This document shows positions 45,318 to 55,261 of a stretch of 64,000 nt of DNA, piece after piece. A program made the position numbers and the translations under genes. Origin of the DNA: Azorinus chamasolen (Eukaryota > Mollusca > Bivalvia > Cardiida > Solecurtidae); the NCBI GenBank assembly GCA_963576725.1, contig OY755244.1, positions 79,669,620 to 79,733,619 on the forward strand, in the 5' to 3' direction. Each line of letters opens with the position of its first letter. The stretch's first letter is position 1. The notes under the pieces were generated by a model, which had not been told where the DNA came from, did no database searches, and was given only the letters and a program-made list of their open reading frames with translations.

Positions 45318-45530
45318 TTTCAACCCTTTCGCTGCCAATGCCGGATCTGTGATTACCTATGCAAACAGTTTGGATCCAGATGAGACGCCGAGTAATTCGG
45401 CGTCTCATCAGGATCCAAACTGTTTGTTACTGTTACTATTTTTTTGAAACAAAAATGAAGAAAATCAAAAGAATGAAAATTTGTAGCAGACGACAAAGTT
45501 AGCAGACGACAGAGTTTGGCAGCGAAAGTG
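45318..45530. mobile_element. hpC hairpin MITE, near-complete
   Basis: TTCAACCCTTTCGCTGCC start and GGCAGCGAAAG end. The perfect-looking stem 45362-45430 has the fixed mismatch (CCAGATG against CATCAGG), apex GCCGAGTAATTCGGC. Confidence 0.88.
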
Positions 45531-45599
45531 TCACTATGGAACTTGGAATAATGTAGATCACATTCTGCAGTGTCTGACAAAGCTTAAACATCGTGGGTT

Positions 45600-45680
45600 C
45601 AACCATTTATAAAATCCTGCTAATAAATATGCATGATGTCATTATTTCTTACAATAAATATTCCTTGGGTAGAAGGTTAA
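45600..45680. mobile_element. hpB terminal fragment
   Basis: AATATGCATGATGTCATTAT, TTCTTACAATAAATATTCC and AGAAGGTTAA form the distal end of hpB only. Confidence 0.65.
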
Positions 45681-45965
45681 AGGAACAAATACAAACATAT
45701 CTCCTGAAATTAAATTATGTTTTTGTCGCAGTACTATTATTAGCTAGACACTTTGTGTATTGTCTCGCCGTGTGGGTATTTAATTAGGCGACTCACCTGA
45801 CAATAACGCACCGGTGGGGGCTCGCGTGATCTAGTCGCTGTGAAGGACTGCTTTGGTTGCGCTTTTCGTAGTACTCGCTTTACTGGGTCGCGCGTACTTA
45901 GTCAAAACCCAACGGACATATCCGTTGACGTTACACCTGCACCGGTTGTATGTAGGCTTCCCTCG

Positions 45966-46182
45966 TTAACGAATTCCCTCCTGGACTTCATGTAGACAGA
46001 ACCTCCTTGAATAAATCTACTGGATGTTTTGTTTTTAAATTGTATAGTTTTGAAACTAAAATGATAAATAGAGCATTTGCTCTTTTGGAGCAAATGCTCT
46101 ATTTGTCACATTGGTTTCAAAATTGACCTTTTCAGAGGCGTCAAATGACGTCAAATGACGCCAGTAGGATGAAATGGGTTAA
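45966..46182. mobile_element. hpE hairpin MITE
   Basis: TTAA at both edges (TTAACGAATTCCCTCC and GATGAAATGGGTTAA). Apex GCTCTTTTGGAGC. A CAAATGACGT duplication lies near the right end. Confidence 0.85.
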
Positions 46183-46289
46183 CTCATCAGTCATATTGCC
46201 ATGTTTGTATATGATACTGATACATTGTGAGGCTCGTGGTGGGTGACCTCGACCTCCATGCGCCGAACTACAGAGATAATAAAATCTAT

Positions 46290-46410
46290 CTATAGAAAAA
46301 CTTATCATAAGATGCCATCAAAAAGAGGTAGATCTAATCATTATGGGTGTGTAAGGCAGGTTGTGGCTTAATGCATGTCAAAAGTAATGCATAAGGCTCC
46401 TATAGGATGT
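46290..46410. mobile_element. hpA left-half fragment
   Basis: CATAAGATGCCATCAAAAAG, GTGTGTAAGGCAGGTTGTGG and an apex GGCTCCTATAGGAT, then unrelated sequence. Confidence 0.65.
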
Positions 46411-46623
46411 TTACAACATTGAAACTGATCAGACGCAAGGTACCAATGAGTTTGGTGTGTAACGTAGTTTGCAGCAAAGGTCATGTACATGTTGTTAGGG
46501 TGTTAAACAAAATATACGACGACACCAAAACTGTTAGCCGCTTCTATTGCAAATATACTGCTTAAGCGGAGCGGGTGCATTTTCTACTGTACTACTATAT
46601 ACAATAACATTTAGTTTATTGCA

Positions 46624-46869
46624 TTAACCGTTTCACCGCCAATGTCGCAAAAATGCACCACGACAAATAGTGCAGTCCCAGATCAGACGCCGCCTTTTCA
46701 AGGCGGCGTCTGATCAGGGAATTTACCTTTTTGTCCCAAACTCTATACTATACATGTGCTTTATTCCTTTCAAATTTGGATTTAATTATCTTACTTCCTT
46801 ATTTTACCGAATTATTTAACAAAATTGGATTGCAGACGACAAGTAAAAATTTGGCGCCGACAGGATTAA
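46624..46869. mobile_element. hpG-type hairpin MITE, GC-rich apex
   Basis: TTAA at both edges. Palindrome GACGCCGCCTTTTCAAGGCG with arm GCAGTCCCAGATCA against TGATCAGGGA. Interior TTGGATTGCAGACGACAAG resembles hpC, so the copy mixes hpC ends with a different palindrome. Confidence 0.8.
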
Positions 46870-46984
46870 ACATACAATTATGTTTATAGAAAATTATTAA
46901 CTACATGTATATATACAATTATATACCGCAGCTGCCGCTATGGCTGCCATTGCTCGTAATACATGAACTGGTTGACTTCCAGTG

Positions 46985-47235
46985 CCTTCGTTCACGAGTG
47001 CAAGGGCAACAGAGGTCCAGATAAGATACGTAAATTTGAACATTTTCAAAAATAACTTTAACCCCCAGTGACTTTTGTCACTGACAATTCCAAGGCGGTA
47101 TTTCCATCTTCCCCTTATTGTATGTTTGTTTTGTCTTTGTGCGTCTCTTGACGTTTTTATAGTTATGTACATTTGCTGTTTCCTTGTGTTGCTGTTCGGG
47201 CGGCTGTTTGTTCTATATGTGGTGTACTTCTCCAT
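46985..47235. repeat. Repeat shared with the Penelope-like tail
   Basis: CAGTGACTTTTGTCACTGAC, AAGGCGGTATTTCCATCTTC and GTGCGTCTCTTGACG match the reverse complement of 62430-62605. Just upstream GAGGTCCAGATAAGATACG is the flank seen beside the hpF copy at 58193. Confidence 0.85.
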
Positions 47236-47345
47236 TTTCCCATCAAACCCTTTGTTGTGACCACTCTTCAGAATCATCTCTTCGAGACGATTCTAAGGAG
47301 TGGTCACAACATAGGGTTTAATGGGGAATTGACGGTACTCGCCTT
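47236..47345. mobile_element. hpF hairpin element
   Basis: TTTTCCCATCAAACCCTTTG, stem 47251-47312 with apex ATCTCTTCGAGACG, then GGGTTTAATGGGGAATTGAC. Confidence 0.82.
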
Positions 47346-47695
47346 TTATCTGTTGCTTTAGACGAGATCTACTAGTTCTACTACTGCTGCTATGATAAAA
47401 AAATATATATATAATGTGTTTCAGATTGAGTCGCGATGTCCAATATTGAGGCGCTTTGATAAAAATCACAATGCATTAAGATGGTGCTATTGTACAACGC
47501 ATTGTCAAAACTATTACGCACTTTGAAATGATGTTGAAACTGCGCAATGTTTTCAAAATGCGTTGTTGCAATTGATCCGGTTAGTACAGACGGGTTATAG
47601 GTACGATTCACTTGATGAACCAGTCTAATGACGGCACTTACCTGTGTCAACAGTTGATAATTTTACCTACAATATGGCCCGAGTTTTAACCCTTC
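47346..47695. other. Unclassified sequence with one inverted pair
   Basis: ACAACGCATTGTCAAAA and TTTTCAAAATGCGTTGT face each other at about 47495-47568. The family is unknown. Confidence 0.4.
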
Positions 47696-47935
47696 TCTTG
47701 TTGAATTTTAAAATACATTTCTCATTCTTTACCCATTCCCTCTTGTATAATTACATATCTTCATTGTGTACAAGTATTTCGCTGTGTAATCACTGCTGTG
47801 GAGTGCACTTGTTGCACAATCAACTTGTACAAATAGTGCAGACCCTGATGAGACAGGTCCTACAGGAGCTGTCTCATCTGGGTCTTCACTATTTACAGGT
47901 AGGTATATTGACGTGAATAGCAAGCGAAGGGTTAA
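47696..47935. mobile_element. hpG hairpin MITE, 240 bp
   Basis: TTAA at both edges, ends CCCTTCTCTTG and CAAGCGAAGGG. Arms AAATAGTGCAGACCCTGATG and CATCTGGGTCTTCACTATTT, fixed mismatch present. Confidence 0.85.
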
Positions 47936-48224
47936 TCCTGAAACAGAGATTTCTCTTCACTATCACCATCTGTACCTGATTAAAACTGATTAAACTCTGA
48001 TAACAGGGTTGAAGACCATTTAACTTAATTTGTTTTCAGAGCTACAGACATAGGTGCGTACTCAAATACTAGAATTGTCATTTCGCCACTAAACCCCATG
48101 TTGTGACCCTTTTATCTGGACTACTGTTGTTTATTTAGGTTCTTTTATCACCAGGTCAAGACAGTCATAACGAGTTTTGTTCTTGTACATGTACATGTAA
48201 GACAACCTTTGACATCATTGAAAC

Positions 48225-48325
48225 TATCTTAGTTCTTACCCTGCCGGTCGCGACTTAGCTCGGAGTATAACTCCGTGTCTCAATTGGATCCAAGCTGTTT
48301 GTCACTCAGACAATCGTTTCATATC
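48225..48325. mobile_element. hpC decayed fragment
   Basis: CTCGGAGTATAACTCCG apex and ATTGGATCCAAGCTGTTTG arm remain. Confidence 0.55.
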
Positions 48326-48398
48326 TGCATTAAGGAATCGGTGTTTAGGGAAAATATAGCATATAAGAGTTTGGGCAAACCATGTGGTATTTTTTGTT

Positions 48399-48486
48399 AG
48401 AATAAGGCTTAGACGTCATGAAAAATCAAGGCTTGGTGTCACTCATTAAGCGACAAAACGGTGTCAATATTGTATCTTAAGGTATA
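48399..48486 (+). repeat. Direct repeat flanking hpA/satellite (left)
   Basis: Similar to 49546-49637: TAGAATAAGG, AATCAAGGCTTGGTGTC, ATTAAGCGACAAAACGGTG and CTTAAGGTATA. Confidence 0.75.
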
Positions 48487-48650
48487 TACAGTAAAACCCC
48501 TTCTAAGCCGGATGTTCAATCTAGTACATGTATACATATCGGTATTGGAGACAGGTGGCAGTTAAATGCAGGATGGAAGTCATGCAGAAAGCTCCTATAG
48601 GAGCTTTCTGCGTGACTTTCATTCTGCAGCCAGCAGCCACCTGCGTAAAA
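48487..48650. mobile_element. hpA MITE, 'CCGGATG' dialect, source of satellite
   Basis: TACAGTAAAACCCCTTCTAA start, apex GCTCCTATAGGAGC, arm end GCAGCCACCTGCGTAAAAGT. The right TIR is not found where expected; the arm continues into the 54-bp array. Confidence 0.85.
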
Positions 48651-49530
48651 GTATCTAAATTATTCTTTATTAGAACTCCACAGTAAGCAGCCACCTGCGT
48701 AAAAGTATCTAAATTATTCTTTATTAGAACTCAACAGTAAGCAGCCACCTGCGTAAAAATATCTAAATTATTCTTTATTAGAACTCAACAGTAAGCAGCT
48801 ACCTGCGTAAAAGTATCTAAATTATTCTTTATTAGAACTCAACAGTAAGCAGCCACCTGCGTAAAAGTATCTTAATAATTCTTTATTAGAACTCAACAGT
48901 AGTAAAAGTATCTAAATTATTCTTTATTAGAACTCCACAGTAAGCAGCCACCTGCGTAAAAATATCTAAATTATTCTTTATTAGAATTCAACAGTAAGCA
49001 GCCACCTGCGTAAAAGTATCTAAATTATTCTTTATTAGAACTCAACAGTAAGCAGCCACCTGCGTAAAAGTATCTTAATAATTCTTTATCAGAACTCAAC
49101 AGTAAGCAGCCACCTGCGTAAAAGTATCTTAATAATTCTTTATTAGAATTCCACAGTAAGCAGCCACCTGCGTAAAAGTATCTTAATAATTCTTTATTAG
49201 AATTCCACAGTAAGCAGCCACCTGCGTAAAAGTATCTTAATAATTCTTTATTAGAATTCCACAGTAAGCAGCCACCTGCGTAAAAGTATCTTAATAATTC
49301 TTTATTAGAACTCCACAGTAAGCAGCCACCTGCGTAAAAGTATCTTAATAATTCTTTATTAGAACTCCACAGTAAGCAGCCACCTGCGTAAAAGTATCTT
49401 AATAATTCTTTATTAGAACTCCACAGTAAGCAGCCACTTGCGTAAAAGTATCTTAATAATTCTTTATTAGAACTCCACAGTAAGCAGCCACCTGCGTAAA
49501 AGTATCTTAATAATTCTTTATTAGAGCTCC
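48622..49530 (+). repeat. 54-bp satellite derived from hpA arm, ~17 units
   Basis: The unit reads GCAGCCACCTGCGTAAAAGT, ATCTAAATTATTCTTTATTA and GAACTCAACAGTAA, i.e. the inner right arm and adjoining spacer of hpA. Units group into ATCTAAATT and ATCTTAATA types, the latter clustered to the right. One unit near 48897 lacks GCAGCCACCTGC. Confidence 0.95.
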
Positions 49531-49545
49531 AGTTTGTGGTTTTCA

Positions 49546-49637
49546 GGTAGAATAAGGAAAACGTGAGTCAACACAATCAAGGCTGAGTGTCTCATTAAGC
49601 GACAAAACGGTGCCGATATAGGACTTTAAGGTATAAC
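49546..49637 (+). repeat. Direct repeat flanking hpA/satellite (right)
   Basis: Counterpart of 48399-48486 (TAGAATAAGGAAAACGTGAG, CATTAAGCGACAAAACGGTG). Confidence 0.75.
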
Positions 49638-49753
49638 ATCATTTTTTGGCAGATTTCCCAGCTGAGATAAAATGAATCTGACTCTCTTTGTCGTTTAAGA
49701 TAATCGTCTAGAAATAATGTTTTTAAGCTCGCAAACATGTCATAAGGCTTGTA

Positions 49754-49960
49754 TTTAACTCTTTTGGCGCCAATCACTTGTTTTCAGTTTTAGATTGGAC
49801 TTTCTTTCAATTACTTCTAAAAACCTAAGTGGTGTGTCAAACAGTTTGAATTCTAATGAGTCATCGAGTTACTCGGAGTCTCATCTGGATCCAAACCATT
49901 TGTAAAGGTAAGCACTGCTTTGCCTGATGCAGAAAGTCCATTGGCCGGGAAAGGGTAAAA
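49754..49960. mobile_element. hpC hairpin MITE
   Basis: TTAACTCTTTTGGCGCC start and GGCCGGGAAAGGGTAAA end. Arms TTGAATTCTAATGAGTC and GTCTCATCTGGATCC, apex TCGAGTTACTCGG. Confidence 0.78.
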
Positions 49961-49983
49961 TGACCACGAATGTCAGATCCTAT

Positions 49984-50192
49984 ATAAAGTAATACTCCTC
50001 TAAGCTGGACGTTACATTTATCACAAGTATCGGAATTGCAAACAGGTGATAGCTTAATGCAGAGTGAAAGTCATGTAGAAAGTTCCTAGAGGAGCTTTCT
50101 GCATGACTTACACCCTGCATTAAGCAGGCACCTGCCTAACAGTATCTAAGTTGTTCTCTAATAGAATTCCGGTTTAGATGGATTTAACTGTA
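49984..50192. mobile_element. hpA MITE, 209 bp ('CCGG' dialect)
   Basis: ATAAAGTAATACTCCTCTAA start and GATGGATTTAACTGTA end, with AAGCTGGACG against TTCCGGTTT. Core arms GATAGC and GCAGGC. Confidence 0.85.
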
Positions 50193-50514
50193 TTCCAATT
50201 ACAAAAGAATTACACCACATTCTTGCGACGTCTGACCGTTATGACGTCACAGAGGTTTTTGCAACAAGGATGGTGTCCGGCAAAGGTCATGAACATTTAT
50301 ATAGGTTGCTTAAGTGCTAAATTTTGTCTCAAACCTCAAAAATGATTTATTAATGTTTACATGAATAATTCCAACGAAAACAAATTATTTGATAAATAAG
50401 TACTGATATATTTTATTTTCAAATTTATTAACAATATTTATATATTAATCATCGCAATTATCGTTTTCTTTTTTATACCATGTTAACCCTTGATGTTGGA
50501 TTTTCATAAACTTA
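50193..50514. other. No feature seen
   Basis: AT-rich. No gene or repeat recognised. Confidence 0.45.
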
Positions 50515-50718
50515 AACAGTAAAACAATGAGAAAGAAACCATTGAAAATAGGTCTATCTATTTGTCTTAAAGACAGGTGGTAGCTTAATGCAGTACGAAA
50601 GTTATGCAGAAAGCTCCTACAGGAGCTTTCTGCATTACTTTCGTCCTGCATTAAGCTACCACCTGCTTTTGAAGACACCTTTTCATGGAGCAGTCGCGTT
50701 AGAGAGATTTAACGGTAT
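50515..50718. mobile_element. hpA MITE with best-preserved palindrome
   Basis: Core 50573-50670 pairs almost perfectly: CAGGTGGTAGCTTAATGCAG to CTACCACCTG. Both arms read GGTAGC, a rare exception to the fixed mismatch. The left TIR is diverged (AACAGTAAAACAATGAG). Confidence 0.88.
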
Positions 50719-50894
50719 GTTTGTTCATGTGTACTTCTTGAGTCATTGGTGTCATCGATTGCCGATGATTAATTGGCTCCATTCTGTTAAAATATTTAGT
50801 TAGCTAATAAAACTTCCCCTTTGCACAAATTTCTCAAAATACCAGGCATGTTCAATTTCTCAATAAGAATGCAATCAGAGAAGCTAAAAGTGTA

Positions 50895-50945
50895 TAGCCT
50901 GACAGTTTGCTGTTCGGCGTATCATTTGGATACAAACTGTTTCAA
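50895..50945. mobile_element. hpC arm fragment
   Basis: GACAGTTTGCTGTTCGGCG and ATTTGGATACAAACTGTTTC remain; the left arm is absent. Confidence 0.45.
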
Positions 50946-51030
50946 TTGATTAGCCCAATTCGCCAACAACAAGTTAATGGCTAAACTCCTAGAAACCGAT
51001 CTTTGTCAAAACAACCACTTACGATTTCTT

Positions 51031-51258
51031 TTAACCCTTTAATCCCGGTATAAAAAATCAAAACTAATATCTACTCAGGGTTGAATATGGTACTATGTGG
51101 ACCACTTCCGATTTGGTCAAGATTTTGAGAAAATATTGACTGTGTGTCAAATAGCTTAGATCCTGATGAGACGCCGAGTTACTCGGCGTCTCATCTGGAT
51201 CTAAGCTGTTTGCAAATGCGCAAATGCGAGTCTATAGTCGCGGTTAGCGGGACAAGGG
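51031..51258. mobile_element. hpC hairpin MITE
   Basis: TTAACCCTTTAATCCCGG start and AGCGGGACAAGGG end. Stem TAGATCCTGATGAGACG against CGTCTCATCTGGATCTA, apex GCCGAGTTACTCGGC. Confidence 0.87.
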
Positions 51259-51519
51259 ATGGTGTCATATTACACTTTTACCCGCTTTCTTGTCGCTGAG
51301 ACATGCCTACCTGTAGACTTTTTATCGCCAAATCTCGTAATGTGACCCTATTATGATGCTGTCACGTGGCTACCTCTACCAGCTTCATTACATGTGAATA
51401 TTTTTTTGTTCAAGTAGCCGGGCCTGGTGACATCATGACGTAAATGGGCAAATTTATGTTCCATTACATTCAAAATGCTACATTTTATGTACAGAAATGC
51501 ACATTATAATAATTACAGG
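51259..51519. other. No feature seen
   Basis: No gene or repeat recognised. Confidence 0.45.
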
Positions 51520-51729
51520 TACATCGGAAACTGCCCACAGCGACCATCCGATACAACGTCAATTCGGGAGTTTCAACACAAGTGGGTAGCTTAATGCAGG
51601 ACGAAAGTTATGCAGAAAGCTCCCCTAGGAGCTTTCTGCATTACTTTCGTCCTGTATTAAGCAACCACCTGCTGTTATAGACCGCCATGTTTATTCATCT
51701 TGTAGTCGCCATAGACAGGCTCATCTGTA
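51520..51729. mobile_element. hpA MITE
   Basis: TACATCGGAAACTGCCCAC start and ACAGGCTCATCTGTA end. Core GTAGCTTAATGCAGGACG against CGTCCTGTATTAAGCAAC, apex GCTCCCCTAGGAGC. Confidence 0.87.
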
Positions 51730-52239
51730 TTTTATTAAGGCGATTAGTATTGCGGGATCTTAATCATTAATTTGCTAACCGCGACCGGGTGACACTTGCA
51801 ATCAGCCTGTATTTCTATTGGACCCCGAGAAAGCTGGTGTAGGGTGAGAATCGAAACTACGCAGTTTCTCAACAGCTTGGACAAATCATAAAGTGAATAA
51901 ATGTTGCTCCAAATTACCATTAATTTGAGTAGGCGCCATTTTTGATCAGGATAAAGGTGGGGTTTCTAGACTGTTATATACGATACATCAAAGTCGATAT
52001 TTTATTATGAATGCCATGCGTATCTAACAAGTGCGACAATCGATTGCTGTCTGGTGTGATTTATGCTCTTAATTGGTCATTGCAAATAGTTTGATACATT
52101 AATAAAAATAAAATTAAATTTTCTGTATAGGACGCATATTTAATAAATGCTGCGAGTTATGACACATAGATGCAGTAAATTAACTCTTTTTTCTGTGATT
52201 TTGAATTTTCATGGCAGACTCCACCCAATATAAACATTA
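51730..52239. other. No feature seen
   Basis: No gene or repeat recognised. Confidence 0.45.
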
Positions 52240-52440
52240 ATTAGCCTATTCCCTATTAGACTATTTTTAGACCTCACTGTATGGCAAGTGATAGCTTATG
52301 CATATTGCAGGTCAAAAGTAATGCAGAAAGCTCTTTTTGGGACTTGCTGCATTACTTTTGTCCTGTATTTAGCAACGACCTGCTTTTTAAGACTCAATAG
52401 TTCAATAAATGAATGTCCGCTTAAGACAGGTTCTACTGTA
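52240..52440. mobile_element. hpA MITE, left TIR worn
   Basis: Core GATAGCTTATGC against TATTTAGCAACGACCTG, right TIR AAGACAGGTTCTACTGTA. Confidence 0.8.
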
Positions 52441-52502
52441 TCTGATCTGTTTCTGCCATAGTTAGAACATTCATAGTTTCATATGCCATGATAAAAATAA
52501 TC
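52441..52502. mobile_element. hpB interior fragment
   Basis: GTTTCTGCCATAGTTAGAAC and TCATATGCCATGATAAAAAT match the hpB interior; both ends are cut by hpA copies. Confidence 0.6.
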
Positions 52503-52711
52503 TACAATAAACACTCGATACTACGAAGACCCAAACACGTACCATTATTGATCTTTAACACATGCGCCAGCTTAATGCAGGATGAAAGTCACGCAGAAAG
52601 CTCCTCTAGGAGCTTTCTGCATGACTTTCATCCTGCATTAAGCAGCCACCTGCCTATAAAGGCATACATTCTTCATTACTTTATCTTTCGTAGTATCGAT
52701 ATTTTACTGTA
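52503..52711. mobile_element. hpA MITE, 209 bp, unique TIR dialect
   Basis: TACAATAAACACTCGATACT start. The right end carries CTTTCGTAGTATCGATATTT and closes on TACTGTA, so CGATACTACGAA pairs between the ends. The core palindrome is standard hpA (GCTTAATGCAGGATGAAAG, apex GCTCCTCTAGGAGC). Confidence 0.9.
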
Positions 52712-52751
52712 ATCAATGTGATTCTTTTGACATGAATAAGCACGGGGAAAG

Positions 52752-52890
52752 GATTAATGCAGAACACAAGTTGATCAGAAACCTCTTGCGTTATCATTTT
52801 GCATTATGTGTACTTTAACCTGCATTAAGTAGTCACCTGTTTTCAAAGAAAAACGCAAGTTTATTGGTTAGGCGGTCGCTGCTGTAACCA
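52752..52890. mobile_element. hpA decayed copy
   Basis: TTAATGCAGAACACAAG, CCTGCATTAAGTAGTCACC and GGCGGTCGCTGCTGTA remain. Confidence 0.6.
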
Positions 52891-53299
52891 CAATCTTATT
52901 TAATCAAATGGAATGTTTGAATGTTTGAATAACGCGGAATGTTACAATCATTTAAGTAGCTTTAAATAAAATTTTGATTTACAATATTTGGGTTTGTCAT
53001 CACCCCCACCACCGCCACCACCAATAGTCCGTTACATTGCACGCAAACCAGGCAGCGATTTGTTAAGGAAAAAAAGAAAAATGAAAATTAACATCATGTG
53101 CTCATAAATATTTAATCATGACAAATAATATATATACATCATCGTCATGTATACATATACAAGCAGGTGGCTTGAGGATTTTATGTGTATGTGTGACTAC
53201 ATTGCATTTTAAACCCTTTATAGGCGTATTTATTCACCAAATAGGCAAATACCCGCTTTAACGAGGCCCTATTGTATTTGCGAAATATTTAAAATATTT
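52891..53299. other. No gene; short (CCACCG)n patch
   Basis: CACCCCCACCACCGCCACC near 53000 is a low-complexity patch. No gene. Confidence 0.5.
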
Positions 53300-53509
53300 T
53301 TACTCTTTGAATGCGGGAAATGAATACACTGGTATTGCAAAGAGGACATACCCAGATCAGAGGGCTCCTCTAGGAGCCCTGTGATCTGGGTCTGTACAGT
53401 TTGCCATTAAAACTTCTCTAACAAGTTTAAGCCTTTCAAACGGAATGGACTCAATAGTTTAATACTGATTGGCTATTCCATTTTGAAAACTCTGCATTGT
53501 AAGGGTTAA
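53300..53509. mobile_element. hpG/hpB-type hairpin MITE
   Basis: Palindrome 53350-53404: ACCCAGATCAGAGGGCTCC against GGAGCCCTGTGATCTGGG (no mismatch here). Right end ATTCCATTTTGAAAACTCTG and TTGTAAGGGTTAA. Confidence 0.78.
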
Positions 53510-53848
53510 GTTGTTTCAAGCAGCCAATAAAAGCCACAGAAACCGCCACAAATGAATCAGAATACGGTAAATACAAGGTTATATTTATTGTTGGTTTTTG
53601 ATTCATTATCGAACACGGTTTACTCATAAAAATCACATACATGTACATGCTTTCAAACGTGAAATTCGGAAAAAGAACCTCCTGGAAGAACATTAGTTTC
53701 TATTATAGGTATATAAGTATAGAAGGTTCTTTCACGTGTATATACATTCTGATGTTCTATCTCCTTAGTAACTGAATCCTAATTTCTTATTTGGTATTAC
53801 TTAGAGTGAAAATTACAGTTTTCTAGATATACTAGGGTCTCTTCAAAA
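53510..53848. other. No feature seen
   Basis: An 80-codon minus-strand frame has no recognisable domain. Confidence 0.45.
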
Positions 53849-54057
53849 TACAGTAGAACCCATCTAATACGACCACTTAAAGAATAACAATAGCTGCATT
53901 TATAAGCAGGTGGTTGCTTAATGCAGGCCAAAAGTAATACAGAAAGCTCCTAAAGGAGCTTTCTGTATTACTTTTCTCCTGCATTAAGCTACCGCCTGCA
54001 TCTAGCACCCAGAATTATACCTCTTTTAGATGGTCGTATTAGCGGGATTTTACTGTA
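53849..54057. mobile_element. hpA MITE, intact 209 bp
   Basis: TACAGTAGAACCCATCTAAT start and GCGGGATTTTACTGTA end. Core GGTTGC against GCTACC (fixed mismatch), apex GCTCCTAAAGGAGC. Confidence 0.92.
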
Positions 54058-54206
54058 TAAGATTTATTGTATTTGCATCTTACTAGGTAGGTTTTTGTAT
54101 GACTGAGCCTATGGCGTCCATTGATGTATGACAATTGCATGGATTCCAATCATTTTATAACTTGATACTCCACATGGGACAGCAACGTTATTTCTGCTCC
54201 AGGTGT

Positions 54207-54459
54207 TTTACTATTTACTTCATGGATACGTCTTTCTACGCCTTTGCAAACAGAATAGACACAGAACAGACGGCTCCTTTGGGAACCGTCTGATCAGGGT
54301 CTGCTCTGTTTGCATATGATATAATAAAGATATGGTTCTATATACAGTTTCTGTCATGGCCAAAATTTCATGTGCCCATGTGTTGTTATAACAATGAATC
54401 TAATTAATATGCATGATGTCATTATTTCTTACATGGATGTTCATGGAGTTAAGTGTTAA
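54207..54459. mobile_element. hpB hairpin MITE
   Basis: TTTACTTCATGGATACGTC, palindrome 54247-54312, interior CAGTTTCTGTCATGGCC and distal end TTCATGGAGTTAAGTGTTAA. Confidence 0.83.
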
Positions 54460-54518
54460 GTATATATATATAAGTGAATATGTAATTAAGATGTTTATGT
54501 TTAATAGATTCCTACACC

Positions 54519-54660
54519 TTAATCCTATGTAACGTCTTTGCAAACAAGAAATACCCAGATCAGATCAGACGGTCCCTGAAGGTGCCCACTTAATCCAGAA
54601 TTTCTTGGAAAATATTTCTTCCTTACATAACAAAATTTAATATAACATGAACACCCTATT
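54519..54660. mobile_element. hpB2 fragment
   Basis: CCTTAATCCTATGTAACG, GCAAACAAGAAATACCCAG and CAGATCAGACGGTCCCTG; right arm missing. Confidence 0.6.
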
Positions 54661-54784
54661 GACTAAATGCTCTGTTCTAGTTATTGACATAGAGAGGATG
54701 GGAATTCATCAGTGTTTATGTTTTCCACAGTTAGTTATATAAATTATGCACATACATGTATGGTACGTTAAACATTTACAGTTT

Positions 54785-54822
54785 ACTCATTAAGTGGTCG
54801 CATTAGAAGGGTTCTACTGCAC
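54785..54822. mobile_element. Isolated hpA right end
   Basis: CATTAAGTGGTCGCATTAGA and AGGGTTCTACTGCA only. Confidence 0.7.
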
Positions 54823-55031
54823 TTGATAGAAATGCCTTTGCAAACGGAGTAGACCATAACCAGATGGTTCCAGTAGGAGACATCTGATCAGGATCTGCTC
54901 TATTTGGTTATTGATTTTAATAGATATGATTCTAGTTTCTACCCTGGCTAAAATAGTTAATGCACCATTGTAAAATCCAGCTAATGTTCATGATGTCATT
55001 CTGTCGTACATGAATATTTCTCAGGTAAATG
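54823..55031. mobile_element. hpB hairpin MITE
   Basis: GATAGAAATGCCTTTGC, arms AGACCATAACCAGATGG and CATCTGATCAGGATCTGC, distal ATGAATATTTCTCAGGTAA. Confidence 0.75.
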
Positions 55032-55261
55032 GTAAACCCATTGCCTCATATTGACGACTTTTGACAACTCTGTAACAGTCACGTTGTGAAACCATTGTGA
55101 TAAATAGAGCATTTGCTCCTATAGGGGCAAATGCTCTATTTATCACAATGGTTTCAAACTACAAAATTCTTAAATGTTCCTTTTCTCTATTTAATGCTCC
55201 TTTTCGGTAGATTTATTTAAAGAGGTTGTATCTAAAAATAGCCTATGAGGTAATGGGTTAA
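55032..55261. mobile_element. hpE hairpin MITE, near-intact
   Basis: TAAACCCATTGCCTCATATT start and GGTAATGGGTTAA end. The stem 55088-55158 is the best hpE palindrome, apex GCTCCTATAGGGGC. Confidence 0.9.

Noticed and set aside
45790..45900. Possible structured RNA in a GC-richer patch
   Set aside because: I could not build a convincing tRNA or snRNA fold or match a known box.
46897..47277. 126-codon minus-strand frame
   Set aside because: It runs through the repeat shared with 62430-62605 and into hpF; no independent evidence of coding.
48622..49530. CRISPR-like array
   Set aside because: The 54-bp units derive from an hpA arm and have no spacers.
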